In this document: positions 25,915-33,523 of the stretch, piece by piece | How positions within the stretch are numbered: the first letter of the stretch is position 1 | Layout: each line of letters opens with the position of its first letter | From: Xenococcaceae cyanobacterium MO_188.B19 | GTDB taxonomy: Bacteria > Cyanobacteriota > Cyanobacteriia > Cyanobacteriales > Xenococcaceae | DNA length: 33,523 bases | NCBI GenBank assembly: GCA_030065715.1 | Contig: JASJDF010000006.1 | Location: 1 to 33,523 of the forward strand | Direction: 5' to 3' | Notes under the pieces: generated by a model | Databases searched by the model: none | Told to the model about the DNA's origin: nothing | What the model saw: only the letters and a program-made list of their open reading frames with translations | Program-made: the position numbers and the translations under genes

Positions 25915-26610
25915 TTAATAGGTTAGAGGAATTAAAGAAGTGATTTTATTCACTGCTTGTTGCAGATTATCGAGGATGAAATCAGGTTGATGTAGTTCTA
26001 ATTGGTTGCGATCGCGAATTCCCGATAATACGCCAATTGCTTTCACATTATGGGTTTTAGCAGCTACTATATCGGCTTCAGTATCCCCTACCATCCAAAC
26101 GTCACTGGCAACAGGCAATTCCTTTAAAGCTCTAGCCATTAACAAGGGTTTGTCTTTTACATCAGCAGTTTTAATATAGTTATTAGGTAAGCAGTAGCGA
26201 CGATCAGCAGGAAAAAATCTTGCTAGATCATACTGCTCAAAAGCTGCATTAAGCTCCTTTTCTTTCCGCATAGTCATAACCGCTAAATCAAATCCTAGTT
26301 TTTGGACTTGTTCTAATGCTGCGATCGCTCCTGGAATAATCGTATCATAGACTAAATAAGGTAGATTATGGACTGTATCTCTGCGTAAGCGAGCAAAATC
26401 TTCGGCTTGAGTTGGATCTAATCCTGACATTAAGCCAATTTTGCGCTCTGGAACCCGACTTCTTTTTAATTTCCAAAACTCAGCTTTGGATAATTGATTA
26501 ATTGTTTGGTTCGGATGTTTTACCTTTTCTAGACAAGACTGGTAAACATGATAATAGCGAGGGGAAACATCCATTATGGGACCATCAAAATCTGTAATCA
26601 GTCGCAGCAT
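25915..26610 (-). CDS. HAD-superfamily hydrolase (phosphatase-like)
   Basis: 231 residues. Motif I ITDFDGPIMD has the nucleophile Asp7 and the acid-base Asp9. Motif II is probably VMTMRKEKE, motif III lysine in KDKPLLMARAL, and motif IV VWMVGDTEADIVAAKTHNVK. The cap of about 75 residues (helical, KAEFWKLKRSRVPERKIGLM) places it among phosphoglycolate-phosphatase/beta-phosphoglucomutase-like subfamily I proteins. The substrate is not predictable. It is convergent with the CPP1-like gene, the stops being 16 bp apart. Confidence 0.85.
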   Translation of the reverse strand: MLRLITDFDGPIMDVSPRYYHVYQSCLEKVKHPNQTINQLSKAEFWKLKRSRVPERKIGLMSGLDPTQAEDFARLRRDTVHNLPYLVYDTIIPGAIAALEQVQKLGFDLAVMTMRKEKELNAAFEQYDLARFFPADRRYCLPNNYIKTADVKDKPLLMARALKELPVASDVWMVGDTEADIVAAKTHNVKAIGVLSGIRDRNQLELHQPDFILDNLQQAVNKITSLIPLTY

Positions 26611-26813
26611 TCTTTATTTAATATTAAGCTTTGTTACAACTTAATATTAAACCATTATGAAGTCGCTAGTAGTTCCCCAGGATACTTACACTAGTACTCG
26701 TCAATTTTGCAATGATGGATTGAGATAAGACAAGGCAGTCCTAAAGGATACCGCTTCGCATAATAAGGGGGACAGGAGAGAAATTTATCTCAGATCACCC
26801 TAACTTAAAAAAT

Positions 26814-26957
26814 CTATTTTTTAATTTGGATTTGTTTTGGTGTGTAATCAGCAATGTTTACATAACCATTTTCTCGCAGAGTCCAAATAAAGTTATCACT
26901 TAAGACTAGTAAGCTAATACCTATTACTAAAATATACGTTTCCAATAATTTATTCAT
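26814..26957 (-). CDS. Small single-span membrane protein (47 aa), hypothetical
   Basis: ATG 26957 to TAG 26814. One hydrophobic helix at the N-terminus (MNKLLETYILVIGISLLVLS) is followed by a soluble tail DNFIWTLRENGYVNIADYTP, KQIQIKK. The amino-acid pattern (Trp, Tyr, aromatic-polar mix) is protein-like but no family is recognised and the ribosome site is weak. It is the only ORF I can support in the 26611-27467 gap. Confidence 0.4.
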   Translation of the reverse strand: MNKLLETYILVIGISLLVLSDNFIWTLRENGYVNIADYTPKQIQIKK

Positions 26958-27287
26958 TTTTCTATTTGCTTAAAGTTTATTTAGATGAAGCAGAATTAAA
27001 ACTATTAAATTAATTGTTTATACATCAACTTGATTTACAGAGGGTTACCTATTAGCCTGTGACAAAGGAAATTTAAAGTCTACAGATAATCAAAGGTAAG
27101 AAAATAAGCTGTACCAATTAGTTGTGCAAACCTCTGTAATTCTTTCGTTGTTATTAATTAGTTTGCCAATCTTGAATGAATTCTTGATGAGGCTTTTATG
27201 AGAGAAATTTCATTGACTCTGATTAATCAAATCACATCACTAAATGTTTGCTACCCATAAGGCATCTCTGAGTACTAGGGGAAACAG

Positions 27288-27409
27288 ATATAGCGGTTCT
27301 CACAGTTATGCGGTATGCCCAATGAACAATGAACGATGAACGATAAACGATGAACGATAAACAAAAAGCTTAAGGCTACTGTACTTCATCAGTACGAGAA
27401 CTGCTATAT
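27288..27409. repeat. MITE-like element with terminal inverted repeats
   Basis: ATATAGCGGTTCTC (27288-27301) is the inverted copy, with one mismatch, of GAGAACTGCTATAT (27396-27409). The 122-bp interval has no ORF and contains 7-bp tandem repeats. Its right end lies 58 bp from the start of the ferredoxin-lactamase gene, so it may affect that promoter. No clear target duplication. Confidence 0.6.
27320..27361 (+). repeat. Six tandem 7-bp repeats
   Basis: Six consecutive copies of C-R-A-T-R-A-A (CAATGAA twice, then CGATGAA and CGATAAA alternating). This is the style of cyanobacterial short tandemly repeated sequences and lies inside the MITE-like element. Confidence 0.85.
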
Positions 27410-27467
27410 TTTTTTGTATAATAAGTCATAGTCATAATGATTATGATTTGGAGGTTGAATTTAATCA

Positions 27468-28343
27468 ATGGCAAAACTCAAAGAGCGACGGGTTGAAAAT
27501 GTCAATGGTGATTTTTATGTTGATTCTAGCTGTATAGACTGCGATACTTGTCGTTGGATAGCACCAAACATCTATCATCGCGCTGGAAATCAATCTGCGA
27601 TATATCATCAACCCAGTAATAAAACTGAAAGAAAACAAGCAATACAAGCTTTATTATCTTGTCCGACAGCTTCCATTGGGACAGTAGAAAAACCCACAGA
27701 TATTCTGGAAGTACAAAAAACTTTTCCTTTACTGGTAGAAGATAACGTTTACTATTGCGGTTATCATTCCGAAAAGTCTTATGGCGCAGCTAGTTATTTT
27801 ATTCAAAGAGCAGAAGGAAATATCTTAATAGATTCTCCTCGCTTTACTCCCCCTTTAGTTAAAAGACTCGAAGCATTGGGAGGAGTAAGCTATATGTATC
27901 TCACCCATAAAGATGATATTGCCGATCATCAAAAATTTCAGCAACACTTCCAATGCCAACGTATTTTACATGAAGCAGATATTACCCCAGAAACTGAAGC
28001 TATAGAAATTACTCTATCGGGAAATGAGACAACAGAATTAACACCAGACCTTTTCATTATCCCTGTTCCAGGTCATACAAAAGGTCATACTGTGCTGCTG
28101 TACAAAAACAAATTTCTGTTCACTGGAGATCATCTCGCATGGTCACCTTATCTAAATCATCTCTATGCTTTTCAGAGGTATTGCTGGTATTCTTGGTCAG
28201 AACAACTCAAATCTATGGAAAAACTGGCTAATTATACTTTTGAGTGGGTTTTACCTGGGCATGGTCGTCGTTATCATAGCGATAGGGAGGAAATGCAACA
28301 ACAGATGCACCAATGCTTAAGCTGGATGAAACAATATAATTAG
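27468..28343 (+). CDS. Ferredoxin / metallo-beta-lactamase fold fusion protein
   Basis: 291 residues. Residues 1-75 form a ferredoxin-like module with Cys22, Cys25, Cys28 and Cys65-Pro (SCIDCDTCRWIAP ... LLSCPTA), sufficient for one [4Fe-4S] cluster. Residues about 85-290 have the metallo-beta-lactamase fold: THKDDIADH 146-154 in place of the usual HxHxDH, PGHTKGHT 201-208, TGDH 219-222 and PGHGRRYH near 263. The altered first metal motif is also seen, as I recall, in cyanobacterial and plant members of this fused family, so the metal site may be specialised. The substrate is unknown; redox coupling through the Fe-S module is inferred. GGAGG about 17 bases before ATG 27468. Followed by the DUF433 gene after 20 bp. 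Confidence 0.9.
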   Translation: MAKLKERRVENVNGDFYVDSSCIDCDTCRWIAPNIYHRAGNQSAIYHQPSNKTERKQAIQALLSCPTASIGTVEKPTDILEVQKTFPLLVEDNVYYCGYHSEKSYGAASYFIQRAEGNILIDSPRFTPPLVKRLEALGGVSYMYLTHKDDIADHQKFQQHFQCQRILHEADITPETEAIEITLSGNETTELTPDLFIIPVPGHTKGHTVLLYKNKFLFTGDHLAWSPYLNHLYAFQRYCWYSWSEQLKSMEKLANYTFEWVLPGHGRRYHSDREEMQQQMHQCLSWMKQYN

Positions 28344-28363
28344 AGCTTTTGGAGTTAAAAATA

Positions 28364-28594
28364 ATGTTTGAGCGCATAACATTCGATCCACAAATTATGG
28401 GTGGTAGAGCTTGTATTAGAGGAATGCGAATTACAGTATCTTTAGTATTAAGTTTAATTGCCAATGGTATGAGTAACCAAGAGATTATTGAAGCTTATCC
28501 ATATTTAGAAGTAGAAGATATTGAAGCTTGTTTGAAATATGCAGCATTTTTAGCCAACGAAGAAATACATCCTTTTACTGAAATGCCAGCATGA
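28364..28594 (+). CDS. DUF433 antitoxin-like protein
   Basis: 76 residues: FERITFDPQIMGGRACIRGM, then RITVSLVLSLIANGMSNQEI and EAYPYLEVEDIEACLKYAA. This is the winged-helix DUF433 family, which forms toxin-antitoxin pairs with PIN-like DUF5615 proteins. ATG 28364 is preferred over the in-frame TTG 28349, because TTGGAG serves as the ribosome site. The stop overlaps the next start by four bases (ATGA), i.e. translational coupling. As antitoxin it should bind DNA and the toxin. Confidence 0.9.
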   Translation: MFERITFDPQIMGGRACIRGMRITVSLVLSLIANGMSNQEIIEAYPYLEVEDIEACLKYAAFLANEEIHPFTEMPA

Positions 28595-28782
28595 AATTTT
28601 TAGCAGCTAGTAAAGACAATTTGCCCAATGTAATTATTTTTAGGTTAAAAACAACTCTTCCTAATTGTGTCAATTCTAGATTGTCTATTGTACTTTCTGA
28701 ATGTGCTGAAATTTTAAATAATGGTGCAATTATTATTGTGGAAGATTATCGCTATCGGGTTCGTAATCTTCCATTGAATTAG
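28591..28782 (+). pseudogene. DUF5615 PIN-like toxin with internal deletion
   Basis: 63 residues, about half the usual 110. It begins MKFL like the family, but jumps at once to AASKDNLPNVIIFRLKTTLP and then to the normal C-terminus (LSECAEILNNGAIIIVEDYR, YRVRNLPLN). The skipped part should hold the first metal-binding Asp (MKFLxDxxL) and the second acidic motif (THDxDF). The deletion keeps the frame, so a short protein without an active site would still be made from the ATGA overlap with the antitoxin gene. It is likely non-toxic. Confidence 0.75.
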
Positions 28783-28803
28783 TAAGCTGGCAATCGTACC
28801 ATC

Positions 28804-29914
28804 TTATACTAACTGGGTCTCCTTCCGTAAATAAGACTCGATAAAAGGATTAAGATTTCCATCCATAACATCATTAACATCGGTAGTTTCTTGCTCTGTC
28901 CGCAAATCCTTAACCATTTGATAGGGATGAAAAACATAGTTACGGATTTGATTTCCCCAAGCTGCTTCTACCATATCCCCCCGAATTTCCGCAATTTCTT
29001 GAGCCCGTTGTTCTTCTAAAATTACTAGCAACTTAGCTTTGAGTAAGGTAAGAGCTCTTTCTTTATTTTGTAGTTGAGACCGCTCTTCTGTACAACGAAC
29101 TGCTAACCCTGTGGGAAGATGGACAATTCGCACTGCTGTTTCTACTTTGTTAACATTTTGTCCTCCTTTTCCCCCAGCGCGAGAAGTGGAAATTTCTAAA
29201 TCTTTTTCGGGAATATCCACATTAATACTTTCATCTCCTAGATTTGGCATGACTTCAATACCAGCAAAACTAGTTTGCCGTTTACCATTGGCATTAAAAG
29301 GAGAAATTCTTACTAGACGATGGGTACCTTTTTCTCCTTTAAGATAACCGTAAGCGTAACGCCCTTCGATTTCGAGAGTAGCAGATTTAATACCAGCCTC
29401 ATCTCCTGAAGATTCTTCTGTGAGTCGTACTTTATAACCTTGTTTTTCTGCCCAACGAGTGTACATTCTCAGCAGCATTTCTGCCCAGTCTTGAGCATCA
29501 GTACCACCAGCCCCAGCATTGATGGTTAAAATTGCACCTTTTGTGTCGTAAGTACCAGCAAGGAGTCTTTGTAACTCCCAACGATCTAATTCTTGTTCTA
29601 GCTGTCGAATATTTTGCTGTGCTTCTACTGATAGAGCTTCATCTGTTTCTAATTCTAGCAGTTCTGCGATCGCATTAGTATCTTCCAGAGAATTTTTCCA
29701 TTGATGATACTGTGCTAGATTCGACTTAAGTTCATTGAGTTCTTGCAGGGTTTGTTGAGCTTGCCCCTGATTATCCCAAAATTCAGGTTGAGATGCTACC
29801 TGCTCTAAGTCAACAATTTTAGCATTAAGGTTAGGTAAGTCAAAGATACTCCTGGGTTTTACCCAGGCGTAAAGAGACAGTTTCAATTTCTCGTTTCAAT
29901 TCCGATAATTCCAT
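28804..29914 (-). CDS. prfB: Peptide chain release factor 2, with programmed +1 frameshift
   Basis: The true start is ATG 29914: the first 24 codons ([24 protein letters not shown]) end at an in-frame TGA (29842-29840). Skipping one T continues at GAC 29841 with [20 protein letters not shown] through to the stop at 28804, 369 residues in total. A start called in the downstream frame alone (29886) gives the wrong N-terminus ([13 protein letters not shown]). Domain features: SPF stop-codon-recognition motif in [16 protein letters not shown] and the GGQ motif in [15 protein letters not shown], which triggers peptide release. RF2 reads UGA and UAA, so low RF2 favours the frameshift at UGA and restores its own synthesis. 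Confidence 0.96.
29839..29853 (-). promoter_or_regulatory. prfB: RF2 autoregulatory frameshift site
   Basis: Minus-strand AGGAGTATCTTTGAC: a Shine-Dalgarno-like AGGAG, TAT spacer, CTT slippery codon, TGA stop and C as the unfavourable fourth base. This is the same arrangement as the E. coli prfB site. Confidence 0.95.
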
Positions 29915-30407
29915 GATTTTCTTGGTGATTCTCCACTTGTCTCTATTTTAATTAATTCTGCATCATTAAGTGGATTTCTTGCATAAATCAGGAAAAAGGG
30001 AAAATTAGTCAAAAAGCTTACATCGAAAATTTCGCTAATAAATTGCATATATCTAGACTCGAACGAATTATAATAAGGGAGGAATAAATCACAGACTAAA
30101 ACCCTAAAACGATCATTAATTATTTTTATACGAAGTTTATAATTATCTAAATCTATTACTATCAAAACTATATAATTTGTAAGATTATTAATGTGAAACT
30201 CCAATAATAATCAAAATCTTTTGGTTTATTTTTCAAATTAATCTTGTGCTAATGTGACCTATTGATTATATGATTTGCAACAGCACAAAAATTATTCTTT
30301 TTTTAAACTAGAAAAACCTTGATGGTGTAATTATTAAAATTACCTGGCTTGACAGTTAAAACAACTCAAAAATATTAACTTTTGATTGAAAAACTGTACT
30401 AATCTAA

Positions 30408-31121
30408 ATGTCAGAAGCTGCTCGTGTCTCTAGCAATCAAATATTATCATCTTTACCCAACTCTGTTTATCAGCGTTTAAAACCTTATTTGGAACTCATT
30501 TCGGTTAGTTCTGGAGAAATACTACAGCAAAAGGATGAATTAATTAAAGAAGTATATTTTCCCCAACAATCCTTGATTTCTCTCCTATTGATGATGTCTG
30601 ATGAATCAGTCACAGAGATTAGTTTGGTAGGAAAGGAAGGAGTGGTTGGCATTAATGGCATTTTGGGTGGTAACTTGAACAAGACTTTGTCAATTGTGCA
30701 GATTGCAGGTACAGCAGTAAAAATCCCAACCCAGATACTTCAAGAAGAGTTTAATCGTGGTGAAGAACTTCATCGACTATTATTACTATATACTCAAACA
30801 CAACTAAACCACATTTCTCAGATTGCTGCTTGTAGAACCCACCATATCATTGAGCAAAGATTTGCTCGTTGGTTGTTATTGGCTCGGGATGGTGTAGGGC
30901 AAGACAATTTACCCGTAACACAAAAATCAATTTCTCTAATGTTAGGAGTTCGTCGCGCCAGCATCACCGAGGTGGCAATTTCCCTACAAAAAGCAGGAAT
31001 TATTAATTACACCAGAGGTGAAATTACCATTACTAATCCTAAAGAGTTGGAAGTGGCTGCCTGTGAATGCTATGACAATATTAAAGCGGAATATACGCGG
31101 TTGCTAGGTCAAAGACTTTGA
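30408..31121 (+). CDS. Crp/Fnr-family transcription regulator (copy 1)
   Basis: 237 residues. An N-terminal cyclic-nucleotide-binding-like beta-roll (about 25-125; YFPQQSLISLLLMMSDESVT, then VGKEGVVGINGILGG) is followed by a long dimerisation helix and a winged helix (LPVTQKSISLMLGVRRASIT as recognition region, then EVAISLQKAGIINYTRGEIT). The canonical cAMP-contact pattern (RxS/T in the phosphate cassette) is not evident, so the ligand is unknown. ATG 30408 is the first start of the frame. The next gene, 220 bp downstream, is a close paralogue. Confidence 0.88.
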   Translation: MSEAARVSSNQILSSLPNSVYQRLKPYLELISVSSGEILQQKDELIKEVYFPQQSLISLLLMMSDESVTEISLVGKEGVVGINGILGGNLNKTLSIVQIAGTAVKIPTQILQEEFNRGEELHRLLLLYTQTQLNHISQIAACRTHHIIEQRFARWLLLARDGVGQDNLPVTQKSISLMLGVRRASITEVAISLQKAGIINYTRGEITITNPKELEVAACECYDNIKAEYTRLLGQRL

Positions 31122-31341
31122 AAGAATATCCAATTCTCAAATAGAACGAAGCTTCGTAACTTTTTGATTAATTTATGTACGGTAACGTACTATTTAAGCA
31201 ACCTATATTCGGTATTATCGGTAACAAACAAAATAACTAGTCAGAAAAGCTATGGATACTTACTGAGTTGAATTTTCAAGTTTCACTTTACGACATTAGT
31301 TAATTTTTTTTTTCAACATTATTGTTAGACTTTATTTTCTA

Positions 31342-32061
31342 GTGACCGAAAACGCCGAATCAAAAATAATCAACCAAATACTAGCGGCTTTACCTCAATC
31401 TGAATACCAACGTTTAGCTCCCCATCTAAAACAAGTATCATTGTTTGGGGGAAAAGTTCTTCAAGAACCAAATGAACCAATAAAGGAAATTTATTTTCCT
31501 AATCAAGCCATGATTTCTTTAGTATCAATTATGTCTGATGGTTCTACTACAGAAATTGGTTTGATTGGGAATGAGGGAATGGCAGGATTACCAGCAATTT
31601 TGGGGGGCAACTCTACAACTAGTCGTTCTATTGTACAAATTCCAGGCTCTGCAATGGTCTTACCTGCTGAAGTACTGAAGCGGGAATTTCATCGTGCGGG
31701 TAAGCTTCAAGAGTTACTATTAATTTACACTCAGGCATTATTAACTCAGGTTTCTCAAAGTGCTGCTTGCAATCGTCAACATACCATTGAAGCAAGATTA
31801 GCTCGTTGGTTATTGTCTGTTCAAGATTGTGTGTTAAGTGATGAATTACCCCTAACTCAAGAATTTATTGCCAATATGTTAGGGACTCGGCGTTCTGGTG
31901 TAACGGTAGCTGCGGGGACACTACAGAAAGCAGGTATGATCCGCTATAATCGGGGTAAAATTACGATTACCAATCAAAAAGATTTGGAAACAACCGCTTG
32001 TGAATGTTATCGTTTAGTTCAGCGAGAATTTATCCGATTGCTAGGATCTAGGCGTGGTTAA
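31342..32061 (+). CDS. Crp/Fnr-family transcription regulator (copy 2, tandem paralogue)
   Basis: 239 residues starting at GTG 31342. The same architecture as the preceding gene and alignable end to end (QILAALPQSEYQRLAPHLKQ with QILSSLPNSVYQRLKPYLEL; LPLTQEFIANMLGTRRSGVT with LPVTQKSISLMLGVRRASIT). The beta-roll again lacks the standard cyclic-nucleotide contacts. The C-terminal motif ACECYRLVQREFIRLLG is shared with copy 1 (ACECYDNIKAEYTRLLG). Intergenic sequence of 220 bp suggests independent promoters, hence possible divergence in regulation. It is convergent with ndhN. Confidence 0.88.
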   Translation: MTENAESKIINQILAALPQSEYQRLAPHLKQVSLFGGKVLQEPNEPIKEIYFPNQAMISLVSIMSDGSTTEIGLIGNEGMAGLPAILGGNSTTSRSIVQIPGSAMVLPAEVLKREFHRAGKLQELLLIYTQALLTQVSQSAACNRQHTIEARLARWLLSVQDCVLSDELPLTQEFIANMLGTRRSGVTVAAGTLQKAGMIRYNRGKITITNQKDLETTACECYRLVQREFIRLLGSRRG

Positions 32062-32101
32062 AGTAACTTCTCGGAATAGATTTTAAAAGCAAAATCAAAA
32101 A

Positions 32102-32130
32102 ATTCCTCAAGATATAATATCTTGAGGAAT
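32102..32130 (-). terminator. Intrinsic terminator of ndhN
   Basis: ATTCCTCAAGATAT (32102-32115) and its perfect complement 32117-32130 form a 14-bp stem. On the minus strand it is followed by a run of six T, placing it as the ndhN terminator; it also separates the convergent regulator gene. Confidence 0.85.
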
Positions 32131-32185
32131 CTAGATGAAAGAACTTGTTTAGCAGGATTACAAGCTTAAAATTAGGAGCTATGTT

Positions 32186-32662
32186 TTAAGCTGCAACTAA
32201 GGTATCTTCTAGAGATTCCCAATGAATATAGCGATCGCCACCTACTTCTAAAACCACCTTAATTCGGGGTTCAGTTTTAGGTAAATTTATTAAATATTGT
32301 TTCTCCTGACGGGATAAAATATGTCCTTCCATAATCCATAAAACCAAGCCTTTAGAATTTGCTGGTAGAGTTTCCAACTCATAGGAAGCGATAGGAGGAA
32401 TAAAATATACATCTCCTACTGCTGCACCTTGATCAATGTTTTTCTTACCCAAATGAGGTGGACGAACTCCGTGTACAGTAGTAAGATAGGCAGCTAAATC
32501 TCCCAAACCTCTAGCAGTGATATTAAGAGTTTGATAACCAGCAGCTCTTACCCGTCTTTGAAAACGCCCTTCGATTCCTCCTTCGAGGGGGACATATACC
32601 CCTAAAGCACCAAATTTTTCTAGATCGCGAATAAATGATTTACCAGTAACAATGAGTGGCAT
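32186..32662 (-). CDS. ndhN: NAD(P)H-quinone oxidoreductase subunit N
   Basis: 158 residues, the normal NdhN length. Conserved segments: MPLIVTGKSFIRDLEKFGAL, GVYVPLEGGIEGRFQRRVRA, ARGLGDLAAYLTTVHGVRPP, and the C-terminal HWESLEDTLVAA. NdhN is a subunit of the oxygenic-phototroph-specific part of the thylakoid NDH-1 complex used in respiration and cyclic electron flow around photosystem I. Start ATG 32662 fits the family. It is transcribed alone with its own terminator. Confidence 0.96.
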   Translation of the reverse strand: MPLIVTGKSFIRDLEKFGALGVYVPLEGGIEGRFQRRVRAAGYQTLNITARGLGDLAAYLTTVHGVRPPHLGKKNIDQGAAVGDVYFIPPIASYELETLPANSKGLVLWIMEGHILSRQEKQYLINLPKTEPRIKVVLEVGGDRYIHWESLEDTLVAA

Positions 32663-32750
32663 ATTGTTTTGAGTTAATTACTTAAGATTAAGAATTTTTC
32701 CTTACACTATATTGTATGACCCCAAAGAAAATTTTAGGATAGAAAAAACC

Positions 32751-32780
32751 TGTAGGGACGCAGCTTACTGCATCCCTACA
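32751..32780 (-). terminator. Hairpin terminator of the exported-protein gene
   Basis: TGTAGGGA (32751-32758) pairs with TCCCTACA (32773-32780), extended by GCAG/CTGC across one mismatch, loop CTTA. On the minus strand it is followed by GGTTTTTT. The TGTAGGGA arm is also a common cyanobacterial repeat. Confidence 0.75.
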
Positions 32781-32820
32781 ATCAAATTTTATGGATAATT
32801 TTGATAGATGAATTTTGGTA

Positions 32821-33523
32821 CTAGTCTGCAAACACAATTTGTTGTAGTTGCAGGGGAGTAGCGATAGTCATATCATCAAAAGCAAAGAAATCTTCAGATG
32901 AACCATTAGAGTTGACAATTTTAAATTCTACTTGATCAAAAGTTTCATAAGTTCCGTCGTCTTTTTGCTGTCCAACGATACCAATATATACGGCAGAGCC
33001 AGTATAACCACCATTGGTAGTAGTTGCATAAAGATTGTAAGTTTCATTGTCAATCGTACCTACCAGTTCTCCATCTTTATAGAGCTTAATGGCTAATTCT
33101 CCCCCAAAATCACCTAAATCATAAGCATAGAAGCCAAAAGCAGCAATTTCTTCCGTCATATTAATAGTGAAAGTAGAACCACCACCTACACTGGCTGAAG
33201 TACGCCAATACTGAGAACCAGAAGCTGCATATCTACCTTTTAACAATTCTCGCCCTACTTTATAATCTCGGTCAGCATTTTGTCCTTGAGTGTCTTCAAT
33301 ACTGTAAACTTGACCGTTTCCAGTTAAAGTCGCTGTTCCTGCACCTGGAAAACTAAGACTTAAATTAGCAGGAGTTGCCCAATCATAATCCTCAAATTGC
33401 TCTGTACCAACGTCAGTAGTTAACTTATTTAAAAATTGTGTTTCGGCATTTTGACTGCGATTAAGAGATGCACGAGTACCATTTCCACCAGTATTAATAT
33501 CTTCTGCGGAAATTACTTGAAAA
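32821..33523 (-). CDS. Extracellular beta-rich protein, 5' end outside window
   Basis: The frame is open from the window edge (phase: first whole codon 33522-33520) to TAG 32821-32823, 233 codons, so the TTG at 33246 is not the start. Visible sequence: TRASLNRSQNAETQFLNKLT, GTATLTGNGQVYSIEDTQGQ, ITxx-type beta strands FTINMTEEIAAFGFYAYDLG, DFGGELAIKLYKDGELVGTI, and a C-terminus SEDFFAFDDMTIATPLQLQQ. The FFAFDDMTIA strand is typical of exported cyanobacterial proteins with a PEP-CTERM tail, but no PEP-CTERM anchor follows here. Function unknown; the signal peptide, if any, is beyond the window. Confidence 0.75.
   Translation of the reverse strand, partial: FQVISAEDINTGGNGTRASLNRSQNAETQFLNKLTTDVGTEQFEDYDWATPANLSLSFPGAGTATLTGNGQVYSIEDTQGQNADRDYKVGRELLKGRYAASGSQYWRTSASVGGGSTFTINMTEEIAAFGFYAYDLGDFGGELAIKLYKDGELVGTIDNETYNLYATTTNGGYTGSAVYIGIVGQQKDDGTYETFDQVEFKIVNSNGSSEDFFAFDDMTIATPLQLQQIVFAD

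Noticed and set aside
26690-26790. Possible CRISPR-like or structured repeat near GCAGTCCTAAAGGATACCGC
   Set aside because: It occurs only once in the window and looks like an isolated copy of a common dispersed cyanobacterial repeat, with no spacer array.
29896-30204. 102-codon minus ORF overlapping the start of prfB
   Set aside because: It has only a TTG start, overlaps the first 19 bases of the true prfB start and has composition like translated AT-rich DNA; its C-terminus is an out-of-frame reading of the prfB ribosome site.
32821-33246. 141-residue complete protein starting at TTG 33246
   Set aside because: The frame stays open upstream to the window edge with protein-like sequence, so the gene is partial, not short.

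Overview
The window looks like a piece of an AT-rich cyanobacterial chromosome. The evidence is many GCGATCGC (HIP1) octamers, an ndhN gene, an FtsH of the cyanobacterial thylakoid type, a phytol/polyprenol-kinase-like gene, DUF2839 and CPP1-like genes, a cyanobacterial glutamine (glnA-type) riboswitch, and class I aldolase and phosphate-free small membrane proteins of cyanobacterial type. Genus cannot be fixed from the sequence; the abundance of gene relics and short repeats would fit a large-genome lineage (for example Pleurocapsa/Stanieria-like), but this is a guess.

Left half (1-16.4 kb), accessory and heavily eroded. It opens with the 5' part of a two-partner-secretion adhesin (minus strand) and a relic zone with a zinc-ribbon fragment and the 3' end of a group II intron (a textbook 34-nt domain V). 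A pentapeptide-repeat membrane protein follows, then an RTX-repeat scrap, a class I fructose-bisphosphate aldolase cut off in mid-domain, and two small ORFs. Next comes an intact archaeal-type methionine adenosyltransferase. Between two copies of an 18-nt direct repeat (7648 and 13108) lies an apparent 5.4-kb accessory block: a C-terminal DnaB helicase fragment, a 1463-residue trypsin-like/NACHT-type NTPase/HEAT/coiled-coil/FGE-sulfatase protein that resembles NLR-like conflict (defence) proteins, a NYN-like scrap and a perfect 30-bp palindrome centred on HIP1. A phytol-kinase-like gene follows. Then an ISL3-family element, with its reading frame broken at an A9 run, sits between two truncated genes (a small membrane protein and a GDSL hydrolase).

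Right half (16.6-33.5 kb), mostly housekeeping and intact: ilvA, a small conserved protein, ftsH, a secreted cohesin-domain protein with three exact 50-residue repeats, a glutamine riboswitch controlling a 70-residue membrane protein, a small single-span thylakoid-type protein, an ABC ATPase, a secreted hypothetical protein, DUF2839 and CPP1-like proteins, a HAD phosphatase, a ferredoxin-metallo-beta-lactamase fusion, a DUF433/DUF5615 toxin-antitoxin pair whose toxin has lost its middle, prfB with the classical autoregulatory +1 frameshift, two tandem Crp-like regulators, ndhN, and the 3' part of a secreted-protein gene running out of the window.

The most rewarding items are the protease-NACHT-FGE protein, whose protease half has lost its catalytic histidine and whose C-terminus looks like the ligand-binding region diversified by retroelements in relatives, and the glutamine riboswitch in front of an unnamed small membrane protein. 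The prfB frameshift means that a start called in the downstream frame alone would give a wrong N-terminus. No tRNA, rRNA or CRISPR array was seen.
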